Notes: generated from the letters alone by a model not told the origin. DNA of 64,000 nt from JBLUOA01 sp048060095 (GCF_048060095.1 NZ_JBLUOA010000001.1:744001-808000), one strand, 5' to 3'. Shown: positions 25,159 through 34,443, numbered from the stretch's first letter. Made by a program: numbers and translations.

Positions 25159-26055
25159 ATGGCTTTGCCGCAAACTGAAATGATGCACACCGCTGCAGCG
25201 GCGCTGGATGCCCAGCCCGATGCTGACGTGCTGGCGCATCTGCTTCAGGGGCAGGCGGAGGCGCTCGCGGCTGTTTCGGGGGCGACGGACTCTATCGCCG
25301 CCGCATCCGCCCTGATGGTTGAGGCGATCCAATCCGGCCACACCATCATCTACGCCGCCGCCGGATCATCGGCCCTCGCCGCCCTGTCCGACGCGACGGA
25401 GCTTCAGGGCACCTTTGGCATCGACCCGGGCCAGATCAAAATCTTCATGGCGGGCGGCATTCCGACAGACGCGCGGATGCCCGGCAACACCGAAGACGAC
25501 GCGGCTGAGGCCGCGACCGCCGCCCGGGCCATTGACAGGGGTGATGTCGTCATCGGGGTCACGGCCTCGGGCAGCACGCCTTACACCTGCGAAGTCGCCG
25601 CCATCGCCCGCAAGCGCGGCGCGAAGGTCATCGCCATCGCAAACAATCCCGGCGCGCAGATTTTCCAAGGCGCGGATGTTGCGATCTGCCTGCCGACCCC
25701 GCCCGAAGTCATCGCGGGATCGACCCGGATGGGCGCGGCGACGGCGCAAAAGGCGACGCTGAACCTGATGTCGACGCTGATGGGCGTGCGCCTTGGCCAT
25801 GTCCACGACGGCTTCATGGTGAACCTGAAGGCCGACAACGCAAAATTGCGCAAACGCGCCGCCGGGATGGTGGCGGCGATTGCGGGGTGTTCGACCGACA
25901 CCGCCGAAGGCTGCCTGAAAGCGGCCAATGGCCATGTCAAGCAGGCGACACTGCTCGCGCTTGGGGCTGATACACCCGCGCAGGCGGACGACATACTATA
26001 CCGGACGGGGGGCAACCTGCGTTCGGCGATGACACGACTGAAAACCCCGGTCTGA
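25159..26055 (+). CDS. murQ: N-acetylmuramic acid 6-phosphate etherase-like SIS protein
   Basis: 298 residues, the usual MurQ length. Features: an N-terminal EMMHTAAAALD segment, the SIS core HTIIYAAAGSSALAALSDATEL, GVTASGSTPYTCEVAAIARK and EVIAGSTRMGAATAQKATLN, plus a C-terminal helical part (GCSTDTAEGCLKAANGHVK). MurQ cleaves the lactyl ether of MurNAc-6-P to GlcNAc-6-P. GAGGGGG lies 7 bases before the ATG at 25159. It is the first gene of the rightward operon with the sugar ABC transporter, which implies that peptidoglycan amino sugars are among the substrates. The glycine-rich loop AAGSSALAALSD differs from the classical GAGTSGRLGVLDA pattern, so a related SIS function is possible. Confidence 0.8.
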   Translation: MALPQTEMMHTAAAALDAQPDADVLAHLLQGQAEALAAVSGATDSIAAASALMVEAIQSGHTIIYAAAGSSALAALSDATELQGTFGIDPGQIKIFMAGGIPTDARMPGNTEDDAAEAATAARAIDRGDVVIGVTASGSTPYTCEVAAIARKRGAKVIAIANNPGAQIFQGADVAICLPTPPEVIAGSTRMGAATAQKATLNLMSTLMGVRLGHVHDGFMVNLKADNAKLRKRAAGMVAAIAGCSTDTAEGCLKAANGHVKQATLLALGADTPAQADDILYRTGGNLRSAMTRLKTPV

Positions 26056-26088
26056 CCGGGCACAAAGGATGTATTAGGGAGGAAAATC

Positions 26089-27345
26089 ATGACACATCTG
26101 AAACTCGGGGGCGTATTGCTCGCCTCGACACTACTGGGGGGCACGGCTGCAATGGCGCAGGATGTGACCCTGACGATTGAAAGCTGGCGCAACGACGATT
26201 TGACGTTGTGGCAGGACCAGATCATCCCGGCGTTTGAGGCCGCGAACCCCGGCATCAAAGTGCAGTTCACGCCCTCCGCCCCGGCGGAATATAACGCGGT
26301 GCTCAACTCCAAACTCGACGCGGGCAGCGCGGGCGACCTCATTACCTGCCGTCCCTTCGATGCATCGCTCGCGCTTTATGAAGCGGGCCACCTGACGGAC
26401 CTCTCGGGGCTTGAAGGCATGTCGAGCTTTTCCGACGTTGCGAAATCCGCGTGGACGACCGATGATGGCGCCGCCACGTTCTGTATGCCGATGGCGTCGG
26501 TGATCCACGGCTTCATCTACAACAAGGACGCCTTCGCCGAGCTTGGCATCGAAGTCCCGACGACCGAAGAGGAATTCTTCGCCGCCCTCGACACCATCAA
26601 GGAAGACGGCAGCTATATCCCGATGGCGATGGGCACCAACGACCAGTGGGAAGCCGCCACCATGGGCTACAACAACATCGGCCCGAACTACTGGAAGGGC
26701 GAAGAGGGCCGCAACGCCCTGATCGCCGGCGAACAATCCCTGACGGATGAGGCTTGGGTCGCCCCCTTCCGCCAGCTTGCCAAATGGGGCGACTACCTCG
26801 GCGATGGGTATGAGGCGCAGACCTATCCCGACAGTCAGAACCTGTTCACGCTCGGCCGCGCCGCAATCTATCCGGCCGGTTCGTGGGAGATTTCGGGCTT
26901 CAACAGCCTTGTCGATTTTGAAATGGGCGCGTTCTATCCGCCGGTTCAGGCTGCGGGCGATGAATGCTACATCTCAGACCACACCGACATCGCGATTGGC
27001 CTGAACGCGGCCAGCCCGAACGCCGAAGCGGCACAGACCTTCCTGAACTGGGTCGGGTCCGAAGAATTCGCGTCCCTCTACGCGAATGCGCTTCCGGGGT
27101 TCTTCTCTCTGTCGAACCACGACGTTGCGATGGAAGATCCGCTGGCGCAGGAATTCGTCAGCTGGCGGGGGGAGTGTAATTCCACCATCCGCTCCACCTA
27201 CCAGATCCTGTCGCGGGGCACGCCGAACCTCGAAAACGAAACCTGGAACGCCTCGGTCAACGTGATCAAGGGCGAAGAGACCCCAGAAGACGCCGCCGCG
27301 CGTCTGCAGGAGGGGCTGGCAAGCTGGTACGAACCCCAACAATAA
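26089..27345 (+). CDS. Sugar ABC transporter substrate-binding protein
   Basis: 418 residues with a Sec signal peptide (LKLGGVLLASTLLGGTAAMAQ, cleavage near residue 23). It belongs to extracellular solute-binding protein family 1 (PNGI-type NPGIKVQFTPSAPAEYNAVL, IHGFIYNKDAFAELG, GRAAIYPAGSWEISGF). It delivers a sugar to the two permeases encoded downstream. The locus suggests GlcNAc, MurNAc or an oligosaccharide containing them. GGGAGGAAA precedes the ATG. Position after murQ makes it part of the same transcript. Confidence 0.9.
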   Translation: MTHLKLGGVLLASTLLGGTAAMAQDVTLTIESWRNDDLTLWQDQIIPAFEAANPGIKVQFTPSAPAEYNAVLNSKLDAGSAGDLITCRPFDASLALYEAGHLTDLSGLEGMSSFSDVAKSAWTTDDGAATFCMPMASVIHGFIYNKDAFAELGIEVPTTEEEFFAALDTIKEDGSYIPMAMGTNDQWEAATMGYNNIGPNYWKGEEGRNALIAGEQSLTDEAWVAPFRQLAKWGDYLGDGYEAQTYPDSQNLFTLGRAAIYPAGSWEISGFNSLVDFEMGAFYPPVQAAGDECYISDHTDIAIGLNAASPNAEAAQTFLNWVGSEEFASLYANALPGFFSLSNHDVAMEDPLAQEFVSWRGECNSTIRSTYQILSRGTPNLENETWNASVNVIKGEETPEDAAARLQEGLASWYEPQQ

Positions 27346-27420
27346 GCCACTCACGGGGTGGTGGGCTGCACTGCGCGGCCCGCCACTGCCCAAAACGGGC
27401 ACAAACAAGGGAAAATCACC

Positions 27421-28347
27421 ATGTCTGATACAACCGGCACCCGCCGCTTCCGTTGGCATATCCTCGTGTTTCTTGCGCCTGCGGTGCTTGTTTACACGGC
27501 GGTCATGATCTTCCCGCTGTTCAACACCCTGCGCCTTGCGCTTTACACCGAGGTCGGACAGGCCCGCGAGTTCGTTGGCCTCGACAACTTCCGCACCCTG
27601 TTCGGCGATCCGCGCTGGTCCGAAAGCTTCTGGAACGCGCTCGGCAACAACTTCTGGTTCTTCTTCATCCATATGATCGTGCAGAACCCGATTGGCATCC
27701 TGCTGGCCGCACTTCTCAGCCACCCGCGCTTGCGGTTCGCGCATCTCTACCGCACCGCGATTTTCATTCCGACGATCCTTAGCTTCGTGATCGTGGGGTT
27801 TGCGTGGAAACTGATCCTGTCGCCGATCTGGGGCATCGCGCCCAATATGCTTGATGCGATCGGCCTCAAGTCCCTGTTCGAACCGTGGCTTGGCAAGGAA
27901 GAATACGCGCTCACCACACTCGCCCTGATCTCCGTCTGGCAGTTCGTCGGCATCCCGATGATGCTGATCTACGCCGCCCTCCTGTCGATCCCCGAAGAAA
28001 TGCTTGAAGCCGGAGAGATTGACGGCATCACCGGATGGGGTGCCTTCTGGAAGATCAAGCTGCCGCTGATCCTGCCGTCTATCGGGATCATCTCAATCCT
28101 GACATTCGTGGGCAATTTCAACGCCTTCGACCTGATCTATTCCGCGCAAGGTGCGCTGGCGGGGCCGAATTACTCAACCGATATCCTCGGCACCTTCATG
28201 TATCGCACCTTCTTCGGGTTCCAACTTCAACTGGGCGATCCGCATATGGGGTCCGCGATTGCGACGGCGATGTTCGTGATCATCCTTATCGGGGTCTGCA
28301 TATACCTCTGGGGCATCCAGACCCGCCTGCGCCGCTACCAGTTCTGA
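27421..28347 (+). CDS. Sugar ABC transporter permease (MalF type)
   Basis: 308 residues with six predicted membrane helices and the cytoplasmic EAA loop EAGEIDGITGWGAFWKIKLP near residue 205, which contacts the ATPase. The start MSDTTGTRRFRWHI at 27421 is chosen because the extra N-terminal residues of the open frame from 27358 come from intergenic sequence. It pairs with the second permease 10 bp downstream to form the membrane channel of the importer. Confidence 0.9.
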   Translation: MSDTTGTRRFRWHILVFLAPAVLVYTAVMIFPLFNTLRLALYTEVGQAREFVGLDNFRTLFGDPRWSESFWNALGNNFWFFFIHMIVQNPIGILLAALLSHPRLRFAHLYRTAIFIPTILSFVIVGFAWKLILSPIWGIAPNMLDAIGLKSLFEPWLGKEEYALTTLALISVWQFVGIPMMLIYAALLSIPEEMLEAGEIDGITGWGAFWKIKLPLILPSIGIISILTFVGNFNAFDLIYSAQGALAGPNYSTDILGTFMYRTFFGFQLQLGDPHMGSAIATAMFVIILIGVCIYLWGIQTRLRRYQF

Positions 28348-28357
28348 GGGGATGACA

Positions 28358-29197
28358 ATGAACGCTGCACGCCAAAATATCCGCACCACCATCGGCGCAC
28401 ATGCTGTGCTGCTGACATGGGTCGTGATCGCGCTGTTCCCGGTCTTTGTGATCCTGATCAACAGCTTCAAGAACCGTCGCGCGATCTTCAAGGAACCGCT
28501 GGGCCTGCCGAACAACGAAACCTTCAGCACCATCGGCTATGAAACGGTCATGAAGCAGGGGGATTTCTTCCTCTACTTCCAGAACTCGCTGATCGTCACG
28601 ATTGCCTCGCTGTTCTTCATCCTGCTGTTCGGCGCGATGGCCGCCTTTGCGCTGGCGGAATACCGGTTCAAGGGCAACCTGTGGATGGGGCTTTACCTCG
28701 CGCTCGGCATCATGATCCCGATCCGCATCGGCACCGTCGCCATTCTTGAAATGATGGTGGCAAGCGGCCTTGTGAACACGCTCACCGCGCTGATCCTCGT
28801 CTATACCGCGCAAGGCTTGCCGCTGGCCGTGTTCATCCTGTCCGAATTCATGAAGCAGGTCAGCGATGACCTGAAGAACGCGGGCCGCATCGACGGCCTG
28901 TCGGAATATACGATCTTCTTCCGGCTGGTCCTGCCGCTGGTGCGCCCGGCGATGGCGACGGTCGCGGTGTTCAACATGATCCCGATCTGGAACGACCTGT
29001 GGTTCCCGCTGATCCTCGCGCCCGGTGAATCGACCAAGACGCTGACGCTGGGGTCGCAGGTGTTCATCGGCCAGTTCGTCACCGACTGGAACGCGGTCCT
29101 GTCCGCGCTGTCGATGGCGATCCTTCCGGCGCTTGTGATCTACGTCATCTTCTCGCGCCAACTGATCCGGGGCATCACATCGGGGGCCGTCAAATGA
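28358..29197 (+). CDS. Sugar ABC transporter permease (MalG type)
   Basis: 279 residues with six membrane helices. The EAA loop is NAGRIDGLSEYTIFFRLVLP near residue 185, and the C-terminal RGITSGAVK tail is usual in this family. ATG 28358 is preferred over ATG 28352 because the GAGGGG site sits at the right distance. The stop overlaps the start of the oxidoreductase gene by four bases. It is the second half of the importer channel. Confidence 0.9.
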   Translation: MNAARQNIRTTIGAHAVLLTWVVIALFPVFVILINSFKNRRAIFKEPLGLPNNETFSTIGYETVMKQGDFFLYFQNSLIVTIASLFFILLFGAMAAFALAEYRFKGNLWMGLYLALGIMIPIRIGTVAILEMMVASGLVNTLTALILVYTAQGLPLAVFILSEFMKQVSDDLKNAGRIDGLSEYTIFFRLVLPLVRPAMATVAVFNMIPIWNDLWFPLILAPGESTKTLTLGSQVFIGQFVTDWNAVLSALSMAILPALVIYVIFSRQLIRGITSGAVK

Positions 29198-30225
29198 TCC
29201 GCGCCGTTGTCCTTGGATTGGGGAACATGGGGATCAGCCACGCGCTGGCGCTCCATCACCATCCCGAGGTCGAGATCGTCGGCCTCTACAACCGATCGCC
29301 CGTGACGCTTCCGTCAGCACTTGAGTCATACGATTGTCATACGGGAGTCATACGCGATGTGTACGCCGAAAAACCCGATCTGGTGGTGATCGCAACCTAC
29401 TCCGACAGCCACGCCGATCTGGCGGTTCGGGCGATGGAGTCGGGCGCCCATGTCTTCGTCGAAAAGCCCTTGGCCACAACGGCCGAAGACGCGAAACGGG
29501 TCGTCGCAAAGGCCGTTGAAACCGGCCGCAAACTGGTCGTCGGCTACATCCTGCGTCACCACCCCTCATGGGTCCGCCTGATCGAAGAAGCCCGCGCCCT
29601 CGGTGGCCCCTACGTCTTCCGCCTGAACCTCAACCAGCAGTCGTCGGGTGACACGTGGGAAACGCATAAGGCATTGATGCAAAACACTTCTCCGATTGTT
29701 GACTGCGGTGTTCACTATGTCGATGTGATGTGCCAGATCACCGATGCGCGGCCCGTCCGCGTGCACGGAATGGGCCTGCGCCTGACCGACGAAATCGCGC
29801 CCGACATGTATAATTACGGGCAGTTTCAGGTGGTGTTCGATGACGGCTCCGTCGGCTGGTATGAGGCCGGCTGGGGCCCCATGATCTCGGAAACCGCGTT
29901 CTTCGTGAAAGACATCATCAGCCCCAACGGCGCGGTGTCGATCACCGATGGAAATAAGGGAAATTCCGACGATATCGACGGCCACACCAAAGTCGGTGGA
30001 TTGCTGATTCACCGCCCCACTGGCGACACCCAAATCGACATGCCGAATGAGCCCGGACACCAGGAATTATGCGACGCGGAACAGGCCTATGTCGTCCGCG
30101 CCATCACCGAAAATATCGACCTCACCCGACACATGAATGACGCGGTGCAATCGCTGGCGATCTGCCTTGCCGCAGATGAAAGCATCCGCTCCGGTAACGC
30201 TATAGAATTAGGGGATAAATCATGA
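29194..30225 (+). CDS. Gfo/Idh/MocA family oxidoreductase
   Basis: 343 residues. There is an N-terminal Rossmann fold with AVVLGLGNMGISHALAL, the catalytic-site lysine in HVFVEKPLATT (about residue 91), and a C-terminal substrate domain containing VDCGVHYVDVMCQ. Family members use NAD(P) to oxidise or epimerise sugars and sugar acids. It lies inside the transporter operon, overlapping the genes on both sides by four bases, so it probably processes the imported sugar. The exact reaction cannot be read from the sequence. Confidence 0.87.
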   Translation: MIRAVVLGLGNMGISHALALHHHPEVEIVGLYNRSPVTLPSALESYDCHTGVIRDVYAEKPDLVVIATYSDSHADLAVRAMESGAHVFVEKPLATTAEDAKRVVAKAVETGRKLVVGYILRHHPSWVRLIEEARALGGPYVFRLNLNQQSSGDTWETHKALMQNTSPIVDCGVHYVDVMCQITDARPVRVHGMGLRLTDEIAPDMYNYGQFQVVFDDGSVGWYEAGWGPMISETAFFVKDIISPNGAVSITDGNKGNSDDIDGHTKVGGLLIHRPTGDTQIDMPNEPGHQELCDAEQAYVVRAITENIDLTRHMNDAVQSLAICLAADESIRSGNAIELGDKS

Positions 30226-31220
30226 CCGCCCTTCACCTTGAGAACGTCTGCAAATCCTTCGGAGAAGTCGAGGTTTTACACGACATAAACCTGACTGTGG
30301 AGGAGGGCGAGTTCGTCGTTTTCGTCGGCCCGTCCGGCTGCGGGAAATCGACCCTTTTGCGGGTGATCGCGGGGCTTGAGGATGCGACCTCCGGCACCGT
30401 CGAAATCGCCGGGAATGTGGTGAACACAACGCCCCCCGCAAAGCGTGGCATTGCGATGGTGTTCCAAAGCTACGCGCTTTATCCGCACCTATCGGTCAAG
30501 GATAACATGGCGCTCGCGCTGAAGCAGGCGAAGGAACCGAAAACGGTGATTGAGGAGCGCGTGACCGAAGCCGCGCGGATGCTGTCGCTTGGCGACTACC
30601 TCGACCGTCGCCCCGCCGAGCTTTCCGGCGGGCAACGCCAGCGGGTTGCAATCGGCCGGGCCGTGGTGCGGCATCCGAAGCTGTTCCTCTTTGACGAACC
30701 ACTATCGAACCTCGACGCCGCCCTTCGCATGAATACCCGGATTGAGATCGCGAGCCTTCACAGAACCCTTGATACGTCAATGGTTTACGTGACCCATGAC
30801 CAGACCGAGGCGATGACTCTGGCCGACAAGATCGTCGTTCTGCGCGACGGCCGGGTCGAACAAATCGGCGCCCCGATGGAGCTTTACAACAAGCCCGCAA
30901 ACAAGTTCGTCGCCGGGTTTCTTGGGGCACCGTCGATGAACTTTGTCGATGCGAAATTGATCGGGAAACCGGGCGCGAAAACGCTCGGTATCCGCCCCGA
31001 ACATCTGAACCTTGGCGAAGGCCAGTTGAAAGGCACCGTCACCCATGTTGAACGCTTGGGTGGCGACACCAACCTGCTGGTCAAGCTGAACGACGGAGAA
31101 ACGATCACCGCCCGCCTGTTCGGTCAGCGCGACGTCGCCGTTGACGCCGCCATCGCCTTGCAGTTCGACGAAGCCGACGCGTTCTTCTTCGATGCGGAGG
31201 ATCAGGCGATGGTCGCCTGA
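30222..31220 (+). CDS. Sugar ABC transporter ATP-binding protein (MalK/UgpC type)
   Basis: 332 residues. Walker A GPSGCGKST near residue 37, Q-loop MVFQSYALYPHL, signature LSGGQRQRVAIGRA near 134, Walker B LFLFDEPLSNLDA near 154, switch His in YVTHDQTEA. A C-terminal TOBE/OB regulatory domain follows (RPEHLNLGEGQLKGTVTHVE). It energises the importer formed by the two permeases. It is the final gene of the murQ-led operon. Confidence 0.93.
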   Translation: MTALHLENVCKSFGEVEVLHDINLTVEEGEFVVFVGPSGCGKSTLLRVIAGLEDATSGTVEIAGNVVNTTPPAKRGIAMVFQSYALYPHLSVKDNMALALKQAKEPKTVIEERVTEAARMLSLGDYLDRRPAELSGGQRQRVAIGRAVVRHPKLFLFDEPLSNLDAALRMNTRIEIASLHRTLDTSMVYVTHDQTEAMTLADKIVVLRDGRVEQIGAPMELYNKPANKFVAGFLGAPSMNFVDAKLIGKPGAKTLGIRPEHLNLGEGQLKGTVTHVERLGGDTNLLVKLNDGETITARLFGQRDVAVDAAIALQFDEADAFFFDAEDQAMVA

Positions 31221-31293
31221 TCCACGCCTATACATTCCGATTTGGGCGGGGTAATAACGGGCGAAATCCACAGAAAATTGCAGGAATTGCCCG

Positions 31294-32250
31294 ATGACCA
31301 GCTCCGTTCTCGACCAGTTGCGCGAAATGACGACCGTTGTTGCCGATACCGGCGACATCGCCGCGATTAAACGGTTGGAGCCGATTGACGCGACGACCAA
31401 CCCATCGCTGATCCTGAAAGCTGCGCAGATGCCGGAATACGCGGATCTGATCGACGCCGCGCTTGGCCGGGTCGATCGGTCGGGCAAATCGCAGGACGAG
31501 ATTATCGAGGATGCGATAGATCAGATCGGTGTCGGCGTTGGCAGCGAAATCCTGAAAATCATCCCCGGCCGTGTGTCAATTGAGGTTGACGCGCGCCTGT
31601 CCTTCGACACTGATGCGATGATCGAAAAGGCGCGCAAACTTGTCGGGCTGTTCGACGGTATGGGTGTTGGCAGGGACCGCCTGCTGATCAAGGTCGCCGC
31701 GACGTGGGAAGGCATTCGCGCCGCCGAGGTTTTGGAAGGCGAGGGGATCAATTGCAATATCACGCTGATCTTCAACTTCGCGCAAGCCCGCGCCAGTGCG
31801 GAAGCCGGTGTTTTCCTGATCTCGCCGTTCGTTGGGCGTATCCTTGATTGGTACAAAAAGACCAATCCCGACACGACCTACACCGCCGAAAACGATCCCG
31901 GCGTCCTGTCGGTGACTGAGATTTACCAGTATTTTAAGGACAACGGCTTCAAGACGGTCGTGATGGGCGCAAGCTTCCGCAACACCGGTGAGATCAAAGC
32001 GTTGGCCGGCTGTGACCGGCTGACCATCAGCCCCGCGCTGCTGGATGAAATGGCCGAAGACAACAGCGATCTGCCGCGTCAGTTGGAAGACAAGGGCGCG
32101 ACCAAAACGCCGGGTGCGAAGCTGGACGAAAAGACCTTCCGCTGGGAAATGGCCGCGGACGCGATGGCGACCGAAAAGCTTGCCGAGGGTATTCGCGGGT
32201 TTGCGGCGGATTCCGAGAAACTTGAGAAAATCATCGCCGACATGCTTTGA
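31294..32250 (+). CDS. tal: Transaldolase, TalB type
   Basis: 318 residues. It has DATTNPSLILKAAQ near residue 31, the Schiff-base Lys in LLIKVAATWEGI near residue 131, NCNITLIFNFAQARA and FVGRILDW. It transfers a dihydroxyacetone unit in the pentose phosphate pathway. The full-length TalB class is identified by size and by the late KTVVMGASFRN segment. A 73-bp gap separates it from the ABC operon, and AGGAATTGCCCG precedes the ATG. It may read through from upstream or have its own promoter. Confidence 0.93.
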   Translation: MTSSVLDQLREMTTVVADTGDIAAIKRLEPIDATTNPSLILKAAQMPEYADLIDAALGRVDRSGKSQDEIIEDAIDQIGVGVGSEILKIIPGRVSIEVDARLSFDTDAMIEKARKLVGLFDGMGVGRDRLLIKVAATWEGIRAAEVLEGEGINCNITLIFNFAQARASAEAGVFLISPFVGRILDWYKKTNPDTTYTAENDPGVLSVTEIYQYFKDNGFKTVVMGASFRNTGEIKALAGCDRLTISPALLDEMAEDNSDLPRQLEDKGATKTPGAKLDEKTFRWEMAADAMATEKLAEGIRGFAADSEKLEKIIADML

Positions 32251-32266
32251 CGGCGGGCCGCGGGCA

Positions 32267-32287
32267 GGGATATTTTTGGAAAATGGT
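32267..32287 (+). repeat. Dispersed repeat, degenerate copy
   Basis: GGGATATTTTTGGA then AAATGGT resembles the 3' half of the repeat family, with the terminal AAGATGAA diverged. It lies between the convergent ends of tal and the UDP-glucose dehydrogenase gene. Confidence 0.45.
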
Positions 32288-32288
32288 A

Positions 32289-33614
32289 TCAGGCTTCGGG
32301 AAGGAAGCCTGACCGTCCAATGCTGACATAGCCGACAAAGCCCGCCTGTTTTGCATCCTTTTCCGAATAGACGTTACGCAGGTCGGCCATGACCGGGTGC
32401 GCCATTTTCTTCGCCAGTTTTTTCAGGTCAAGCGCGCGAAACTCGTTCCACTCGGTCAGGATTACCACCGCATCCGCGTTGCGCGCGGCCTTGTAGGCAT
32501 CGTTGGACCAATGGACGCCGGGCAGCAGCGCTTCACCCTCGCGTCGGCCTTGGGGATCGACAACGCGCACCTTGGCCCCGCGGCCGACAAGGGCCGGAAC
32601 GATGGTAAGCGATGGCGCGTCGCGCATGTCGTCGGTGTTGGGTTTGAACGTCACGCCGAGCACTGCGATGGTTTTGCCGTTCACGCTGTCGCCGCAGATA
32701 TCCATCACCTTGTCGAACATCCGGCGTTTTGTTTCGTCGTTGACCTTGATCACCGTTTCCGTGATCTGCATCGGCACAGCGTTTTCCTGCCCGATCCGAG
32801 CGAGCGCTTTGGTGTCCTTCGGAAAGCAAGACCCGCCATAGCCGGGGCCGGCATGCAGGAACTTGTTGCCGATCCGGCCATCCAAACCGATGCCGCGCGA
32901 AACTTCTTTCACGTCCGCGCCGACCCGCTCGCAGAGGGCTGCGATTTCGTTGATGAAGGTGATCTTCGTCGCAAGGAAGGCGTTGGCGGCGTATTTGATC
33001 ATCTCGGCGGATTCGAGATCGGTGGTGACGATTGGGAAGTCGCGCAGGAAAAGCGGGCGGTAGACATCTTCCATCACCTCGGCCGCGCGGTCGTTCTGGA
33101 CACCGACGATCACCCGATCCGGGCGCATGAAATCGTCAATCGCCGCCCCTTCGCGCAAGAATTCAGGGTTGGAGGCGACGTCGAATTCCGCATCGGGGCA
33201 GGCTTTGCGGATGATCTGTTTTACCTGCCGATTGGTGCCAACGGGGACGGTCGATTTGGTGACGATGACGGTATATCCGTCAATCGCGTTCGCGATTTCC
33301 TCGGCGGCGGCATAGACATAGGTGAGGTCCGCGTGTCCGTCGCCGCGCCGGGTCGGGGTGCCGACGGCGATAAAGACCGCATCGGCGCTTGCGACGGCCC
33401 CGGCGAGGTCTTCGGTGAAGGTCAGGCGGCCGGCGCCGGTGTTCTTCTGGATCAGGTCTTCAAGGCCGGGTTCATAGATCGGCACCTCGCCACGGGTCAG
33501 GCGGTCTATCTTTGACGGGTCTTTGTCGACGCAAATAACCTCGTGCCCGAAATCCGAAAAACAGACGCCAGACACCAGCCCCACATATCCGGTTCCAATC
33601 ATCGCGATTTTCAT
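32289..33614 (-). CDS. ugd: UDP-glucose 6-dehydrogenase
   Basis: 441 residues. NAD-binding GTGYVGLVSGVCF at the N terminus, VGTPTRRGDGHADL, KSTVPVGT, NPEFLREG, the catalytic Cys in GYGGSCFPKD near residue 265, and the C-terminal NAD-site GVTFKPNTDDMRDAPS. It oxidises UDP-glucose to UDP-glucuronate for capsule, exopolysaccharide or lipid sugars. It is monocistronic on the minus strand with no polysaccharide genes next to it. Confidence 0.94.
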   Translation of the reverse strand: MKIAMIGTGYVGLVSGVCFSDFGHEVICVDKDPSKIDRLTRGEVPIYEPGLEDLIQKNTGAGRLTFTEDLAGAVASADAVFIAVGTPTRRGDGHADLTYVYAAAEEIANAIDGYTVIVTKSTVPVGTNRQVKQIIRKACPDAEFDVASNPEFLREGAAIDDFMRPDRVIVGVQNDRAAEVMEDVYRPLFLRDFPIVTTDLESAEMIKYAANAFLATKITFINEIAALCERVGADVKEVSRGIGLDGRIGNKFLHAGPGYGGSCFPKDTKALARIGQENAVPMQITETVIKVNDETKRRMFDKVMDICGDSVNGKTIAVLGVTFKPNTDDMRDAPSLTIVPALVGRGAKVRVVDPQGRREGEALLPGVHWSNDAYKAARNADAVVILTEWNEFRALDLKKLAKKMAHPVMADLRNVYSEKDAKQAGFVGYVSIGRSGFLPEA

Positions 33615-33680
33615 CTGGTGCCCCTCGTCTTTCGTCCTGCCAGATCGACATGCGGCATGGTGACGGGGGTGTCAACGGCG

Positions 33681-34298
33681 CTATAGTTCCAGCGATACCC
33701 AAAGCACGCGCGCATCGTCGTTGCTGACCGACACACAACAGTGGCCCATGCCGCTGTCGTAATAGACGCTGTCCCCGGCGGACAGGCGCAGCGGGCGGTA
33801 GTGTTCTGTGTGAAGCTCAACCTCGCCCTCAAGGACGAACATGAATTCCTCTCCGCTATGGCGAATCCAGTCGTCGTAATCGGAAATATCCCGCGCCTTG
33901 ATGCGAGAGATATAGGGCAGCATGGCTTTGCTGGATAATTCGGTGCAGAGCAGTTCGTGTTCATACGTTCGGGTTGACCGCGCTTCGCCCTGTCCTTGCC
34001 GTGTGTAATCACGGCGCCCGGATACGCCCTGATTGCGGGATTGCAGGAACAGCTGCGGAGTTTGCAGCTCAAGCTCTTTGGTCAGGCGGCGGATGATGTC
34101 GAAACCGGCGCGGGTCTGATCGTTTTCGATCTTTGATAGGGTCGACCGCCCAATCCCGGCACGACGCGCGGTTTCTTCCAGCGTCCAGCCTTTTTTGCGC
34201 CGCGCCTCGCGGATCATCCGCGCGAGGGAAGAGCCGTCCTCGGCATTCGGGGGCAGGTTGTCCGATGCGACGGGCTGCAGGTCTTCCATCTCGGCCAT
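33681..34298 (-). CDS. XRE-family regulator with C-terminal cupin domain
   Basis: 205 residues. A helix-turn-helix at about residues 28-80 (GWTLEETARRAGIGRSTLSKI) is followed by a cupin domain (about 125-200) with HSGEEFMFVLEGEVELHTE and LSAGDSVYYDSGMGHC. Such XRE-cupin proteins sense small metabolites, often amino acids or polyamines. The gene is divergent from gcvTHP, and a perfect palindrome lies between them (34367-34382), so control of glycine cleavage is the simplest proposal. Confidence 0.88.
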   Translation of the reverse strand: MAEMEDLQPVASDNLPPNAEDGSSLARMIREARRKKGWTLEETARRAGIGRSTLSKIENDQTRAGFDIIRRLTKELELQTPQLFLQSRNQGVSGRRDYTRQGQGEARSTRTYEHELLCTELSSKAMLPYISRIKARDISDYDDWIRHSGEEFMFVLEGEVELHTEHYRPLRLSAGDSVYYDSGMGHCCVSVSNDDARVLWVSLEL

Positions 34299-34366
34299 CG
34301 TGTATCCTCAAAGGAATCAGTTGAACGATCTTTAGTATAGGCATATGAAGGGCAAAATGACACAGA

Positions 34367-34382
34367 AGGAAACTTGTTTCCT
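34367..34382. promoter_or_regulatory. Perfect 16-bp palindrome upstream of gcvT
   Basis: AGGAAACTTGTTTCCT has two 7-base arms around TT. It lies between the divergent XRE-cupin gene and gcvT, about 60 bp before gcvT. The symmetry suits a dimeric XRE regulator. I found no glycine riboswitch pattern in this 145-bp region. Confidence 0.55.
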
Positions 34383-34443
34383 ATAGGGGAATTTTGGCGA
34401 ACGGGCCGAAAATCTCGCGGGAAACCCTGAAAAGGACGCCGAT

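Noticed and set aside
32397..33515. 372-codon open frame on the plus strand
   Set aside because: Antisense to the complete UDP-glucose dehydrogenase gene, with low-complexity composition.
34299..34443. Possible glycine riboswitch upstream of gcvT
   Set aside because: The conserved glycine-aptamer core sequences are not seen. A palindrome and A/T-rich promoter-like DNA are present instead.
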